Position numbers and translations under genes: made by a program | Notes under the pieces: model-generated | The model's input: the letters and a program-made list of their open reading frames with translations, nothing else | Database searches by the model: none | Told to the model about the DNA's origin: nothing | DNA from: an uncultured Thalassotalea sp. | GTDB taxonomy: Bacteria > Pseudomonadota > Gammaproteobacteria > Enterobacterales > Alteromonadaceae | Assembly (NCBI GenBank): GCA_947502355.1 | Contig: CANMZP010000016.1 | Coordinates: 28,338 to 92,337 of the forward strand | DNA length: 64,000 nucleotides | Reading direction: 5' to 3' | In this document: positions 20,476 through 29,299 of the stretch, one piece after another | Layout: each line of letters begins with the position of its first letter | Position numbering within the stretch: position 1 is the first letter of the stretch

Positions 20476-21258
20476 ATGGCAGAACGTTTAACTTTTACCA
20501 CAATAGGACAGGGAACCCCGTTGGTTTTTATTCATGGCTGGGGCCTTAACAGTGGCATATTTCACCCCATCGCCGAGCAATTAAGCCAGCAATATCAGGT
20601 AACCTGCATTGACTTACCTGGTTTTGGGCAAAACCAGGCCATTGCCGCTCAACCATATTCCATACAGGAAATAGCGAAAAAAATCAGCGAAGTGATTGAA
20701 CAACCTTCGGTGATTTTGGGTTGGTCATTGGGTGGACTTGTTGGCACCGAACTGGCCCTGCATCACAGTGAAAAGGTATTGGGATTGGTGACGATAACCA
20801 GCTCACCCTATTTTGTAGACCAACCCAATTGGCCAGGCATTAAAGCCGACTTGCTTAAAGCGTTCCATCAACAATTAAAGCAAGACAGTAAGAAAACCAT
20901 CGATGGCTTTTTAAAAATTCAAGCCATGGGTAGCGCATCGGTGCGCCAAGACGTTAAACAAATCAAGACGTTAATTAATCAGTATGCCGAGCCCGTGGTT
21001 GACGTACTCGACCAATCCTTGTCATTATTAGAGACGGTTGATTTACGTAGCCAACTAATGCGCATCGAATTGCCCGTATTAAGGTTATATGGACGATTGG
21101 ACTCCTTGGTACCCAAAGCGGTAATTGAGCAGGTAGATAAACTTTTACCAAGCAGTGACCGCTATACCTTTCATCACGCTTCGCATGCGCCCTTCATCTC
21201 TCATGGCGATGAATTTATTAGCGTCCTAAGCGACTGGTTAACTGGCAAAATTACATAA
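20476..21258 (+). CDS. bioH: Pimeloyl-ACP methyl ester esterase
   Basis: Alpha/beta hydrolase that demethylates pimeloyl-ACP methyl ester to end pimelate synthesis for biotin. The 260-residue sequence has the oxyanion-hole FIHGWGLNSG, the nucleophile elbow GWSLGGLVG, an acid residue in LYGRLDSLVP and the catalytic His in HASHAPFIS. These match BioH well. Other biotin genes are not in this window, which is usual for bioH in this group. Confidence 0.92.
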   Translation: MAERLTFTTIGQGTPLVFIHGWGLNSGIFHPIAEQLSQQYQVTCIDLPGFGQNQAIAAQPYSIQEIAKKISEVIEQPSVILGWSLGGLVGTELALHHSEKVLGLVTITSSPYFVDQPNWPGIKADLLKAFHQQLKQDSKKTIDGFLKIQAMGSASVRQDVKQIKTLINQYAEPVVDVLDQSLSLLETVDLRSQLMRIELPVLRLYGRLDSLVPKAVIEQVDKLLPSSDRYTFHHASHAPFISHGDEFISVLSDWLTGKIT

Positions 21259-21274
21259 ATAATTAGGTGATAAA

Positions 21275-22411
21275 ATGCAAAACTGGCAAGCATGGCAAGA
21301 AAGTTTGATTCAATATTTTAGCTTCCTGGATAATAGACCCCTATTGCATGCCGGCCTGATCTTGTTTGGCACTTGGGTGTTTGCCTGGATTTTTGACCGT
21401 GTAATTGTTGCTGTCGCTCGTCGTCTTGCCTCCAAAACCGAAACCGATATTGACGATCATCTATTTGACTTAATGCATCGCCCACTGTTTTATTCCATCT
21501 TAGTCTTTGGGCTGTCTTTAGCGACCCACGTTGTCCATATTCCTAATGAGATCTACAACATCCTGTTCCCCGTGCTGTATACCGTGCTATTACTCATGTG
21601 GACCATGTTTCTACTTAAATTTGCCAAGGTCATGCTACGAAAAATGGCCTTTAACCAACGGCATTTTGGCGTATTACACCCACAAACACTGCCTCTGTTT
21701 GAAAATTTAGCCTTAATCGTTATTTTAGTCCTGTCGGTTTATTACATCCTGTCCAGCTGGGATATCGATATGACCGCTTGGTTAGCCTCGGCTGGTATTG
21801 TCGGTATTGCCGTGGGTTTCGCCGCTAAAGATACCCTGGCCAACTTATTTTCTGGGGTGTTTATCATGGCCGATGCCCCCTATAAAATTGGCGACTACAT
21901 TGTGTTAGAAACCGGCGAGCGTGGTGAAGTAACCAACATAGGCCTTCGAAGCACTCGCATATTAACCCGTGACAACATTGAAGTTACGGTACCAAACTCG
22001 GTAATGGGCAATACCAAGGTCATTAACGAATCGGGAGGGCCTAGCACCCAATATCGCATCCGCACCCGCGTAGGTGTAGCCTATGGTAGCGACATAGATT
22101 TAGCCCGCAGTGTGCTGCAAAGCGTCGCCGATAATGAAATCGATATCTGCACCAACCCACCACCGGTCGTGCGCTTTCGTACCTTTGGTGGTTCCAGTTT
22201 GGATTTTGATGTGATGGGCTGGATCACCGAACCGGCGCTACGAGGCCGTATTATCGATAAACTCAATACCGAAATATATAAGAAATTTGCCGAACACAAT
22301 ATTGAGATCCCATACCACAAGCAAGATGTATATATTAAAGAATTTCCTGGTCGTAATAACGCCCAAACAGGGGATCACAATAGCCCAACCGGCCTTGAGG
22401 AAACGCCATGA
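21275..22411 (+). CDS. MscS-family mechanosensitive ion channel
   Basis: Inner-membrane channel that releases osmolytes on hypo-osmotic shock. The 378-residue protein has about four predicted membrane segments (around 26-45, 68-88, 98-118 and 145-165). The pore-lining TM3 is seen as ASAGIVGIAVGFAAKDTLANLFSG, and the MscS beta domain follows (FIMADAPYKIGDYIVLETGERGEV). AGGTGA precedes the ATG. Its stop overlaps the next gene by 4 bp. It resembles YbdG/YnaI-type medium-sized family members more than canonical MscS. Confidence 0.9.
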   Translation: MQNWQAWQESLIQYFSFLDNRPLLHAGLILFGTWVFAWIFDRVIVAVARRLASKTETDIDDHLFDLMHRPLFYSILVFGLSLATHVVHIPNEIYNILFPVLYTVLLLMWTMFLLKFAKVMLRKMAFNQRHFGVLHPQTLPLFENLALIVILVLSVYYILSSWDIDMTAWLASAGIVGIAVGFAAKDTLANLFSGVFIMADAPYKIGDYIVLETGERGEVTNIGLRSTRILTRDNIEVTVPNSVMGNTKVINESGGPSTQYRIRTRVGVAYGSDIDLARSVLQSVADNEIDICTNPPPVVRFRTFGGSSLDFDVMGWITEPALRGRIIDKLNTEIYKKFAEHNIEIPYHKQDVYIKEFPGRNNAQTGDHNSPTGLEETP

Positions 22412-22737
22412 TTTATTGGCCAGCGATTATCAAACACGATAATGAAGATGAGTTGATCTTTATTGCTAACGAGCAACAATGGCAAACCGACGAAGAAATG
22501 TTGCTCTACTTGTTTACCGAGCGTGATGTGCTCATAGATAGCAAAGGGGCTGTTTATTCTTTACCTGATATCCAACAAAGCCCTGAAACAGCAAAGCCAT
22601 TAGGCCATGCCACCGTCGAAAACATGCTTGAGTTGGTTAGAGAGCATGCTGTCATAACCAACCATTGTTGCGCGAGTAAAATACACGCCAGCAGTATTGA
22701 GCAGGCCATTGCCCTTGTAAGCTCGATGAGTGATTAA
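22408..22737 (+). CDS. Small conserved protein, DUF4144-like
   Basis: 109 residues, beginning MIYWPAIIKHDNEDELIFIA. The pattern of an N-terminal WPAIIK strand, a DGD/DNED turn and a middle segment LIDSKGAVYSL resembles the small DUF4144 proteins of Vibrio and Shewanella, from memory. No signal peptide or membrane segment. It overlaps the mechanosensitive channel gene by 4 bp and is probably co-translated with it. Function unknown. Confidence 0.7.
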   Translation: MIYWPAIIKHDNEDELIFIANEQQWQTDEEMLLYLFTERDVLIDSKGAVYSLPDIQQSPETAKPLGHATVENMLELVREHAVITNHCCASKIHASSIEQAIALVSSMSD

Positions 22738-22878
22738 CTATCGTCACCTGCAGAGCCTCAGACATAACGGGGCTCATTATTGATTAAAAAACACACAAAA
22801 CAATAACAAACCCTCACAGACATTTCCCGTTAACTCAATACAATAGACCATCATAGAAATATTTTATCAGGCCCGTTC

Positions 22879-23298
22879 ATGAAACTTATCACCGGATTGT
22901 TTTTGCTGTTTGTTGCCAGCTTAATTTATATGGCCAATACCGGTCAGGAAAACATCTTGTTTGAGTTAAAACGACAAATCGCCTATGGCGATAAAGTGGG
23001 CCATTTCCTGTTATACGGCACTAGCACGTTATTACTCAACCTTGCCCTAAATGGTAAAAGTTTACCGTTAAGCCCGGCTTTGCAAGTCGGCTCTTTAGCG
23101 GTTTTAGTCGCCACCACACTCGAAGAATTTAGCCAGTTATTTATTGCCCGCAGAACGTTTAGCGTGTTAGATATGTGTGCAAACGTAAGTGGAATTTTTT
23201 GCTTTACCCTATTCAGCCTGCTTATCCTAAAAATGCTTTCCCGACGACAAGACGGGTTATCAGAAAAGCATGTTACTGACGAATTAGAGCTTAACTAG
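22879..23298 (+). CDS. VanZ-like small membrane protein
   Basis: 139 residues with hydrophobic segments at about 4-20, 40-57, 70-88 and 105-122. The VanZ-family pattern is visible: GDKVGHFLLYGTSTLLL, then TLEEFSQLFIARRTFSVLDMCAN. Likely an inner-membrane protein. VanZ itself gives low-level teicoplanin resistance, but the function of these short environmental homologues is not known. Stands alone on the plus strand. Confidence 0.8.
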   Translation: MKLITGLFLLFVASLIYMANTGQENILFELKRQIAYGDKVGHFLLYGTSTLLLNLALNGKSLPLSPALQVGSLAVLVATTLEEFSQLFIARRTFSVLDMCANVSGIFCFTLFSLLILKMLSRRQDGLSEKHVTDELELN

Positions 23299-23317
23299 CC
23301 CACTTATTTTAATGGTT

Positions 23318-24490
23318 TCAAGCCTCAGCAAAGTACGTCGCTTTTATCAAACCTCCCTCGCCCATTAAACACTCTCCCATGGCATACACTTGCTTGATAG
23401 CCAAATCCATTTCATCCAGCAATACGATATCGGCATCAAAACCCGGGGAAATTTGACCTTTATTATCCAAACCTAATACATTAGCCGGACTTTGCGTTAC
23501 GGTCATTAATGCCGTACCTAAGTCGATTTCCTGCTTATGCACACAGGATACCAATGACTTATGCAGGCTGCTCACCCTACCAATTTGCAGATCAATTAAA
23601 CGTCCCTGCTTATCAAAACATGGCAAGCTGGCATTGCCATCAGAGCTTAACGTGATGTGCATCGGATCAACGCCATCAGCTAAGGCTTGTCTAACGGCAT
23701 CGTCGGCAGCGACTTCACCTTCTGCCAATATTTGGTCCGTCGTGCTAGTGGTAAAGTCAATCACCCCGCCCGCTTTGGCAAATTCAAACCCCTGGGTCAG
23801 TAAATCGGAGTTTCGATTTACGTGAGTTGGGTAAAATTGACTTAACGGCACATCACTGTTTTTTGCCACCTCAAAAAGCAAATCCAACCCAGAGGAACTA
23901 TCACCTACATGCACACTAACAATGCCTGACTTACCAGACAACATGCCACCAACCCGCGCTTTAGAAGCCACTTTAGCAAGCTCTTGCCAACTTAACTGTG
24001 AACCACGATGATCGCTTATGGCTATTTCGCCAAGACCAATGAACTCGTCAATTAACATAATATCTTTTTCGATAGCGCCGGTTATGGTTGGCGCTGGATA
24101 ATGATAAGAGCCGGTATGACAATAAACACTCAGCCCAAACTCTTTTAAGGCTTTGGCTCTTGCCAACATATCTTCAATGCTGCGAGTAATTGAGTCGGTG
24201 CCTAAAACGCCCACCATGGTGGTAACGCCGGCTTCCACCGCATCTGAAAATGGCATTTGTGGCGTGCGGGTTTTAAAACCGCCTTCACCACCGCCACCAC
24301 TGATATGCACCAAGGAATCTATAAACCCAGGAACTAGATAATGTCCCGTTGCATCAATCACTTGCAAGCCATGACTACTTTGCAAATTAATCTGTGCATC
24401 GATGGCAATAATTTTATTGCCACTAACAAGGACATCTTTTTGGCCAAGGTCATTTGGAGCAAATACCCTGGCATGTTTAAATAGTTTCAT
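23318..24490 (-). CDS. iadA: Isoaspartyl dipeptidase (beta-aspartyl-peptidase), with one altered metal ligand
   Basis: Amidohydrolase that splits beta-aspartyl dipeptides such as beta-Asp-Arg. The 390-residue protein aligns by eye with E. coli IadA throughout: the GGGGE bridging-carboxylate motif, GTDSITRS, ISDHRGSQ, SVHVGD and THVNRN with metal-binding His residues, and LSSDGN with the catalytic Asp. The HxH motif near residue 60, QHVHLIGGGGE in E. coli, here reads SLVHISGGGGE, so the first His is Leu. Last gene of the TonB receptor, permease, iadA operon, 9 bp after the permease gene. The cyanophycinase gene nearby suggests beta-Asp-Arg as substrate. Confidence 0.88.
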   Translation of the reverse strand: MKLFKHARVFAPNDLGQKDVLVSGNKIIAIDAQINLQSSHGLQVIDATGHYLVPGFIDSLVHISGGGGEGGFKTRTPQMPFSDAVEAGVTTMVGVLGTDSITRSIEDMLARAKALKEFGLSVYCHTGSYHYPAPTITGAIEKDIMLIDEFIGLGEIAISDHRGSQLSWQELAKVASKARVGGMLSGKSGIVSVHVGDSSSGLDLLFEVAKNSDVPLSQFYPTHVNRNSDLLTQGFEFAKAGGVIDFTTSTTDQILAEGEVAADDAVRQALADGVDPMHITLSSDGNASLPCFDKQGRLIDLQIGRVSSLHKSLVSCVHKQEIDLGTALMTVTQSPANVLGLDNKGQISPGFDADIVLLDEMDLAIKQVYAMGECLMGEGGLIKATYFAEA

Positions 24491-24499
24491 TTGTTACCA

Positions 24500-25957
24500 C
24501 TAAAAATTAACTGCAACGGCAATCCATAACGTCAAAATGGACATCCCCATTAATAACAGCAAAAACCTATAAATGGTCTTTGCCCACTCAAACCAATCCA
24601 CTTTGGCAGCCCCTAGGCAACCGATTAATGACGCCGACGTTGGAATGATCAGGTTGGTAAACCCATCCCCCAATTGAAATGCCAACACCGCCGTTTGTCT
24701 GCTTACCCCAACCAAGTCGGCCAAAGGAGCCATTAATGGCATAGTTAGCGCTGCCTGACCGGACCCCGAAGAGACAAAAAAGTTAAACAGTGACTGGAAT
24801 ATAAACATAAAACTGGCACTCAAGTAGGCCGACCAGTCACTGGCCAGTTCACTACTATGATGTAAAAGCGTGTTTAACACCGAGGGCGCAGCCGGATCAT
24901 CACCACCAAACAGTAAGACAATCCCTTTAGCTAATCCGACAATTAAGGCAGCAGGCAATAAGTCTTTCGCCCCTTGTTGGAATGATTCTGACACCTGGTT
25001 AACGGTTAAGCGGTTGGCCAACACCGCAATCGCACCTATCACGCAGCCCATGGTAAAAAACTGACTGGCAATTTCGGCAATATAATAGCCTTGAGCTAAA
25101 ACGCCATAAATGATCCAGCCAATCACCAGAGTAAATACAAATAAGATCAACCCATCAAGACGGCCAAATTGGCCAGCAAGAGCCGAACTATCGACCTGAT
25201 TCCCCTTAACGGTTTGCTGCCGAGTTTGTTTTGCGTATTGGCAGGTAAATGCCAAGCCGGTTAAGGTAAACACACACCATAGGGCAAAACGAAAAGGTGC
25301 CCCAGACATAATAGGCACATCTGAAATACCTTGGGCTATGGCCACACTGAAGGGGTTCATCCACGATGTAGCAAAACCAATTTGGGTCGCCACATAAGTC
25401 ACTAACACGGTCAGTATACTGTTATAGCCCATGGCCTTCATTAACGGCATAAGCACCAAGCAAAAAGCAATCGCTTCTTCCCCCATGCCAAAAATGGCAC
25501 CACCTAATGAAAATAAAATAAACAGCACAGGCACAAATAATTGTTCCGCCCGTTTTATTTTATTTATCAAGGCCAGTATGCCGTTGGTAATAGCACCGGT
25601 GCGCATAACAATACCAAACGCGCCACCCGTAATAAGGATAAACATAATCACACCAATGGCGCTGCTGTTCTTATCGCCTGAAACCAGCCCCTCAAAGGCA
25701 AAGTTAAAAAAGCCTATATCATTACCTGTCGAAAATAATGCCACGCCATTAGATACTTCGGCTTGTTGATAACTCCCCGCCACCAATAGCTGCCGGGCCC
25801 CATCATTTGATGCTTGTGTTGCAAACGTACCAGCCGGTACAAACCAAGTTAGCAGCGCAGCCAGTACCACCACAAAAAACAAAATCACAAAGGCATCGGG
25901 CATTTTGCTTTGTTTTATGGGCTCATCCCTAGGCAAAGAGCTCGTTATTGTTGTCAT
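24500..25957 (-). CDS. YfcC/DcuC-family membrane transporter
   Basis: Inner-membrane permease of about 485 residues with roughly 11-12 hydrophobic segments. The opening PDAFVILFFVVVLAALLTWFVPAG and the GMGEEAIAF segment are typical of YfcC-type proteins. I chose the ATG at 25957 because GGAGG is 7 bases upstream; a longer frame adds MGGFL. Such proteins are usually annotated as basic amino acid or peptide transporters. Between a TonB receptor gene and iadA, it probably imports aspartyl-arginine dipeptide or arginine. This is inferred from context only. Confidence 0.85.
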   Translation of the reverse strand: MTTITSSLPRDEPIKQSKMPDAFVILFFVVVLAALLTWFVPAGTFATQASNDGARQLLVAGSYQQAEVSNGVALFSTGNDIGFFNFAFEGLVSGDKNSSAIGVIMFILITGGAFGIVMRTGAITNGILALINKIKRAEQLFVPVLFILFSLGGAIFGMGEEAIAFCLVLMPLMKAMGYNSILTVLVTYVATQIGFATSWMNPFSVAIAQGISDVPIMSGAPFRFALWCVFTLTGLAFTCQYAKQTRQQTVKGNQVDSSALAGQFGRLDGLILFVFTLVIGWIIYGVLAQGYYIAEIASQFFTMGCVIGAIAVLANRLTVNQVSESFQQGAKDLLPAALIVGLAKGIVLLFGGDDPAAPSVLNTLLHHSSELASDWSAYLSASFMFIFQSLFNFFVSSGSGQAALTMPLMAPLADLVGVSRQTAVLAFQLGDGFTNLIIPTSASLIGCLGAAKVDWFEWAKTIYRFLLLLMGMSILTLWIAVAVNF

Positions 25958-26065
25958 AAGGAAACCTCCCACAGTACAAGGAAAAGTGCACTGCAGGCTT
26001 TTAAAATCAAGAATATGGCAAGCTCTTTACTGGAGCCTGCCAACCACTTAACGCACAACTTTTAC

Positions 26066-28978
26066 CTACTTCACAAAGTAGGTAAAAGATAACCGATAGT
26101 TAGACCCTAAGGCGCTATGGTTCATGGAGTCAAAGCCTCGTCTTGAACCGTAAGCGACTGGTGGCTCTTCATTGAAGACATTATTAATGGTTAAATTAAT
26201 ATTAAAGTCTGCAAAGTCGTAGCCCATGTTTAAATCCACTTCGGTATGCGAGTCGACATCACGCGTTCCATCAGCATTCAAGACGCCCAACATATCAAGC
26301 TCATCAAGCTCTCGGCCTCGCATGCCTTCAATGTCATCTTCGTAACTGTCGGTGTAACGCGCGGTTAGACTTGAATAGAAATGTTCCAACTCCAGACCAA
26401 CGCGCACGCTTGCCAAGTTCTCTGGGTAACGCCATGTGCCAACGAGTTCTTCAATTTCATCAGAGCCCGGTTTATTGCGCTCAAATTCGATGTAATGGGT
26501 GGCATCCAAGTCTAAGGTAATGCGCCCAAATGAGAAATTCAGATCGTGCTGGTAGGTTAAGTCAATGCCGCTGACATCTTGCTTACCGGTATTTTGCAGC
26601 TGAATAATATGATCTCGATACAAAGGTAATTCAGCATATCTTGGATCATCAAAAGCGACCCACTCGGCCAAGATCTCAGACAGATTTGCGCCATCATCTT
26701 CCACCGTTAAACCACTGCTATCGGATACCAGACATAAATCAGGATCGTAAGAAACCCCCAACGAGCCTTCCGGTACCAGACCACAATGACGCAATGACGA
26801 ATCGTTAATGGCTCGATTAAGCACATCGGTCATATCGGTATCAACTAGGTCTTCGTGCTCGAATGCCCAGTAATCTACGGTTAAGGTGATGTCATTATTC
26901 GGACTGTACGCAAAGCCGACACTAACCGACTCTGACTCTTCAGCGTTAAGCTTGGCATTACCAAGCTCGAGCACGTTTTCACTGCGCTCATCGCCAAAGC
27001 CTTCACAATACAAATCGGCTACCGCTTGGTTTGCCCCACAGTCAAAACGCGCAGTGGTTGTTCTTAACTCAACCCCTGCCTGAGTTAACGATGGCGCCCT
27101 AAAGGCCGTAGACCAAGAAGAGCGTAGCACTAGCGAGTCAAACGGACGATAAGTAATGCCCACTTTAGGATTAAAGGTGTCACCAAAATCGTCGTAATCG
27201 TCATAACGCCCAGCTAGCTTCATTTCAAGCTTATCGGTAATTGGCCAGTTAAATTCAGCGAAAATGCCATATTGCTGACGGTCAGCTTTTGAAAAACTCG
27301 AACCAAAACCGAAAACATCCACTAAGTAGTCATTTTCAGAGCGTGCCATGGCATTTAACGACGGTTCATCGGTAATTTCTTCGTCTCGAAATTCCACCCC
27401 AAAAGCCGCACTGACGGTATGCCCATTGATTTCGAATAATTCACCACTTATCTTAGCATCCCAACCGTAAACGGTACTTTCGCCGTCACGCGTAGGCACT
27501 TCTTGGGCCATAGCGAGCAAAGCATCATTGCCTTCATCGCCAACTAAAAACGGATTATACATACCAAGTAAACTGCCCGATCCACAACTCAAGTCGCTGC
27601 CATCATAATCGGCAATGTTGCCATCACTACACAGTTCACCATTAGCTACGGCATGGTATTTATAACGGTTATAAATACCAGCAACGGCTTTTTGCTCTGA
27701 TTCAGACTTTGAAAGGGTAATGGCAGTTTCCCAGTACCATTCGTCAACCCTGCCCGATAAGCCAGTGACCAATCGAAAGGCATCGGTTTCAACATCAATC
27801 GTCCTTGGTGTTGCAAATCGAGCGTCGTATCTGAAACCCCAAGCCTCACGGCCAGCGGGTGTGTCGTATGGATCGATATAAATCGCATCATAAAGGGCAT
27901 CTTGCACCTCTGGGTCGAACACCATTAAGGCATCTTCATGTGCCCAAGGACCTTCCATGTCATTAACTTGATCAATAGGTGCTGGCGTTGATTGGCTAGT
28001 GGAGTCCGTTGTGCTGTAAAAGAAGTCGGTAAACCAGGTGGTGTCTCCAAAATCTTTGTTGTAAGTAAAACCTGCAGAAGCAGATTCTAGTTCGGTGGAA
28101 AGCAAATCATCTTCATTGCCATAATACGCACAAATTTGCTCGCCATATTCGGTTGTTACCAGCTCTGTTTCACAATTTGGCGCGCCAATCTCGTTACCAT
28201 CACGGGCCGACCAATAATAAATGTTGGGGGTGTTTTTAGGGAGGTAAGAATAAGCACTTTCGAGTATTGGGTTACGAGTAAAACTTCTGTCTTGTGCACT
28301 AAACGATCCGCGGTCGAAGTAGTCTGCAAAGACGGTTAGTTGACCACCGGCAAGGTCGGTGCCAAACACAAAGTTAAAGTTGTGTTTGCCTTCATCGGAG
28401 CCAGCAAAACTGTTGCCGCTAGAAGCATTAAACTCACCACCTTGGTAATCTTTTTTCAAGATGTAGTTAATGACACCAGCAACGGCATCGGCGCCATAAG
28501 TTGCCGATGCACCAGTTGCCAATACTTCAATGCGTTCAATTGCAGCCAGAGGAATGGCGTTTACATCAACAAAGTTTTGCGTACCTGCCGCAAATGAACT
28601 GGCGGCTATACGGCGGCCATTAATCAGGGTTAATGTGGATGCCGGTCCCATGCCTCGAAGTGATGCTGCTGCTTGCCCGGCGGGGGTTGATGTGGATAAG
28701 GCACCCGATTCGGAGGTAGTAAATGAGCCATCACCACCACGTGTTTGGTTTACTTGGCGCATCAATTCAGCAACACTGGTTGCCCCAGATTTGGCAATGT
28801 CATCGGCTGAAATAACGGTTAATGGTTGGGCGCCTTCTAAATCAGCCCCCTTGATTTGGCTACCGGTTACGGTAATTCGTTCTACGTCTTTCTCTTCTAT
28901 GGCGATTTCCTGCGCATACGCACTGCTTATCGCAGCGATAGCAACAGACATAGCCAACAATGATTTATTCAATGGCAT
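26066..28978 (-). CDS. TonB-dependent outer-membrane receptor
   Basis: 970-residue outer-membrane transporter. A signal peptide (about residues 1-22, ending AYAQ) is followed by the plug domain (about 35-165: ERITVTGSQIKG, TLTLINGRRIA, IERIEVLATGASATYGADAVAGVIN). A long beta-barrel follows, with the C-terminal LSFTYFVK aromatic end typical of barrel proteins. It belongs to the large Alteromonadales group that takes up peptides or polysaccharide fragments. First gene of a leftward operon with the YfcC-type permease and iadA, divergent from the secreted cyanophycinase gene, so it is the likely uptake gate for the hydrolysis products. Confidence 0.92.
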   Translation of the reverse strand: MPLNKSLLAMSVAIAAISSAYAQEIAIEEKDVERITVTGSQIKGADLEGAQPLTVISADDIAKSGATSVAELMRQVNQTRGGDGSFTTSESGALSTSTPAGQAAASLRGMGPASTLTLINGRRIAASSFAAGTQNFVDVNAIPLAAIERIEVLATGASATYGADAVAGVINYILKKDYQGGEFNASSGNSFAGSDEGKHNFNFVFGTDLAGGQLTVFADYFDRGSFSAQDRSFTRNPILESAYSYLPKNTPNIYYWSARDGNEIGAPNCETELVTTEYGEQICAYYGNEDDLLSTELESASAGFTYNKDFGDTTWFTDFFYSTTDSTSQSTPAPIDQVNDMEGPWAHEDALMVFDPEVQDALYDAIYIDPYDTPAGREAWGFRYDARFATPRTIDVETDAFRLVTGLSGRVDEWYWETAITLSKSESEQKAVAGIYNRYKYHAVANGELCSDGNIADYDGSDLSCGSGSLLGMYNPFLVGDEGNDALLAMAQEVPTRDGESTVYGWDAKISGELFEINGHTVSAAFGVEFRDEEITDEPSLNAMARSENDYLVDVFGFGSSFSKADRQQYGIFAEFNWPITDKLEMKLAGRYDDYDDFGDTFNPKVGITYRPFDSLVLRSSWSTAFRAPSLTQAGVELRTTTARFDCGANQAVADLYCEGFGDERSENVLELGNAKLNAEESESVSVGFAYSPNNDITLTVDYWAFEHEDLVDTDMTDVLNRAINDSSLRHCGLVPEGSLGVSYDPDLCLVSDSSGLTVEDDGANLSEILAEWVAFDDPRYAELPLYRDHIIQLQNTGKQDVSGIDLTYQHDLNFSFGRITLDLDATHYIEFERNKPGSDEIEELVGTWRYPENLASVRVGLELEHFYSSLTARYTDSYEDDIEGMRGRELDELDMLGVLNADGTRDVDSHTEVDLNMGYDFADFNINLTINNVFNEEPPVAYGSRRGFDSMNHSALGSNYRLSFTYFVK

Positions 28979-29299
28979 GTTTCTCTTCCTGATTTTGAAT
29001 TTTTTTATTTTTTTTAAAATTTAAAAAAGGCGCGCAACCCAAGACAGGTTACACAGTTATCGAAATTGAATTTTTTTGTGGGCGGCTAACAAGCGACCAC
29101 AACGCGATGCGTTGCAGTTTTCTTACTCGTCAAACCATTCGGAAAGATAGTAGTTTGAGTCGTTATATGCAGATTGTGAAAATTCTCTCTTGTACATATA
29201 AAACCAATTCGTTATATTGCATTTCTGTTAAATATTGCTTTTTTAGTATTAATCGTTAGAAAACGAATTGTCAACCTCCAATTAAAAAAGCATAAAAAA
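28979..29299. promoter_or_regulatory. Divergent promoter region, TonB receptor / cyanophycinase
   Basis: AT-rich 321-bp gap with no gene. CAATTCGTT (29205-29213) recurs in inverted orientation as AACGAATTG (29262-29270), centres 57 bp apart, close to the cyanophycinase start. These could be paired sites for a regulator controlling both directions. No specific regulator can be named. Confidence 0.4.
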
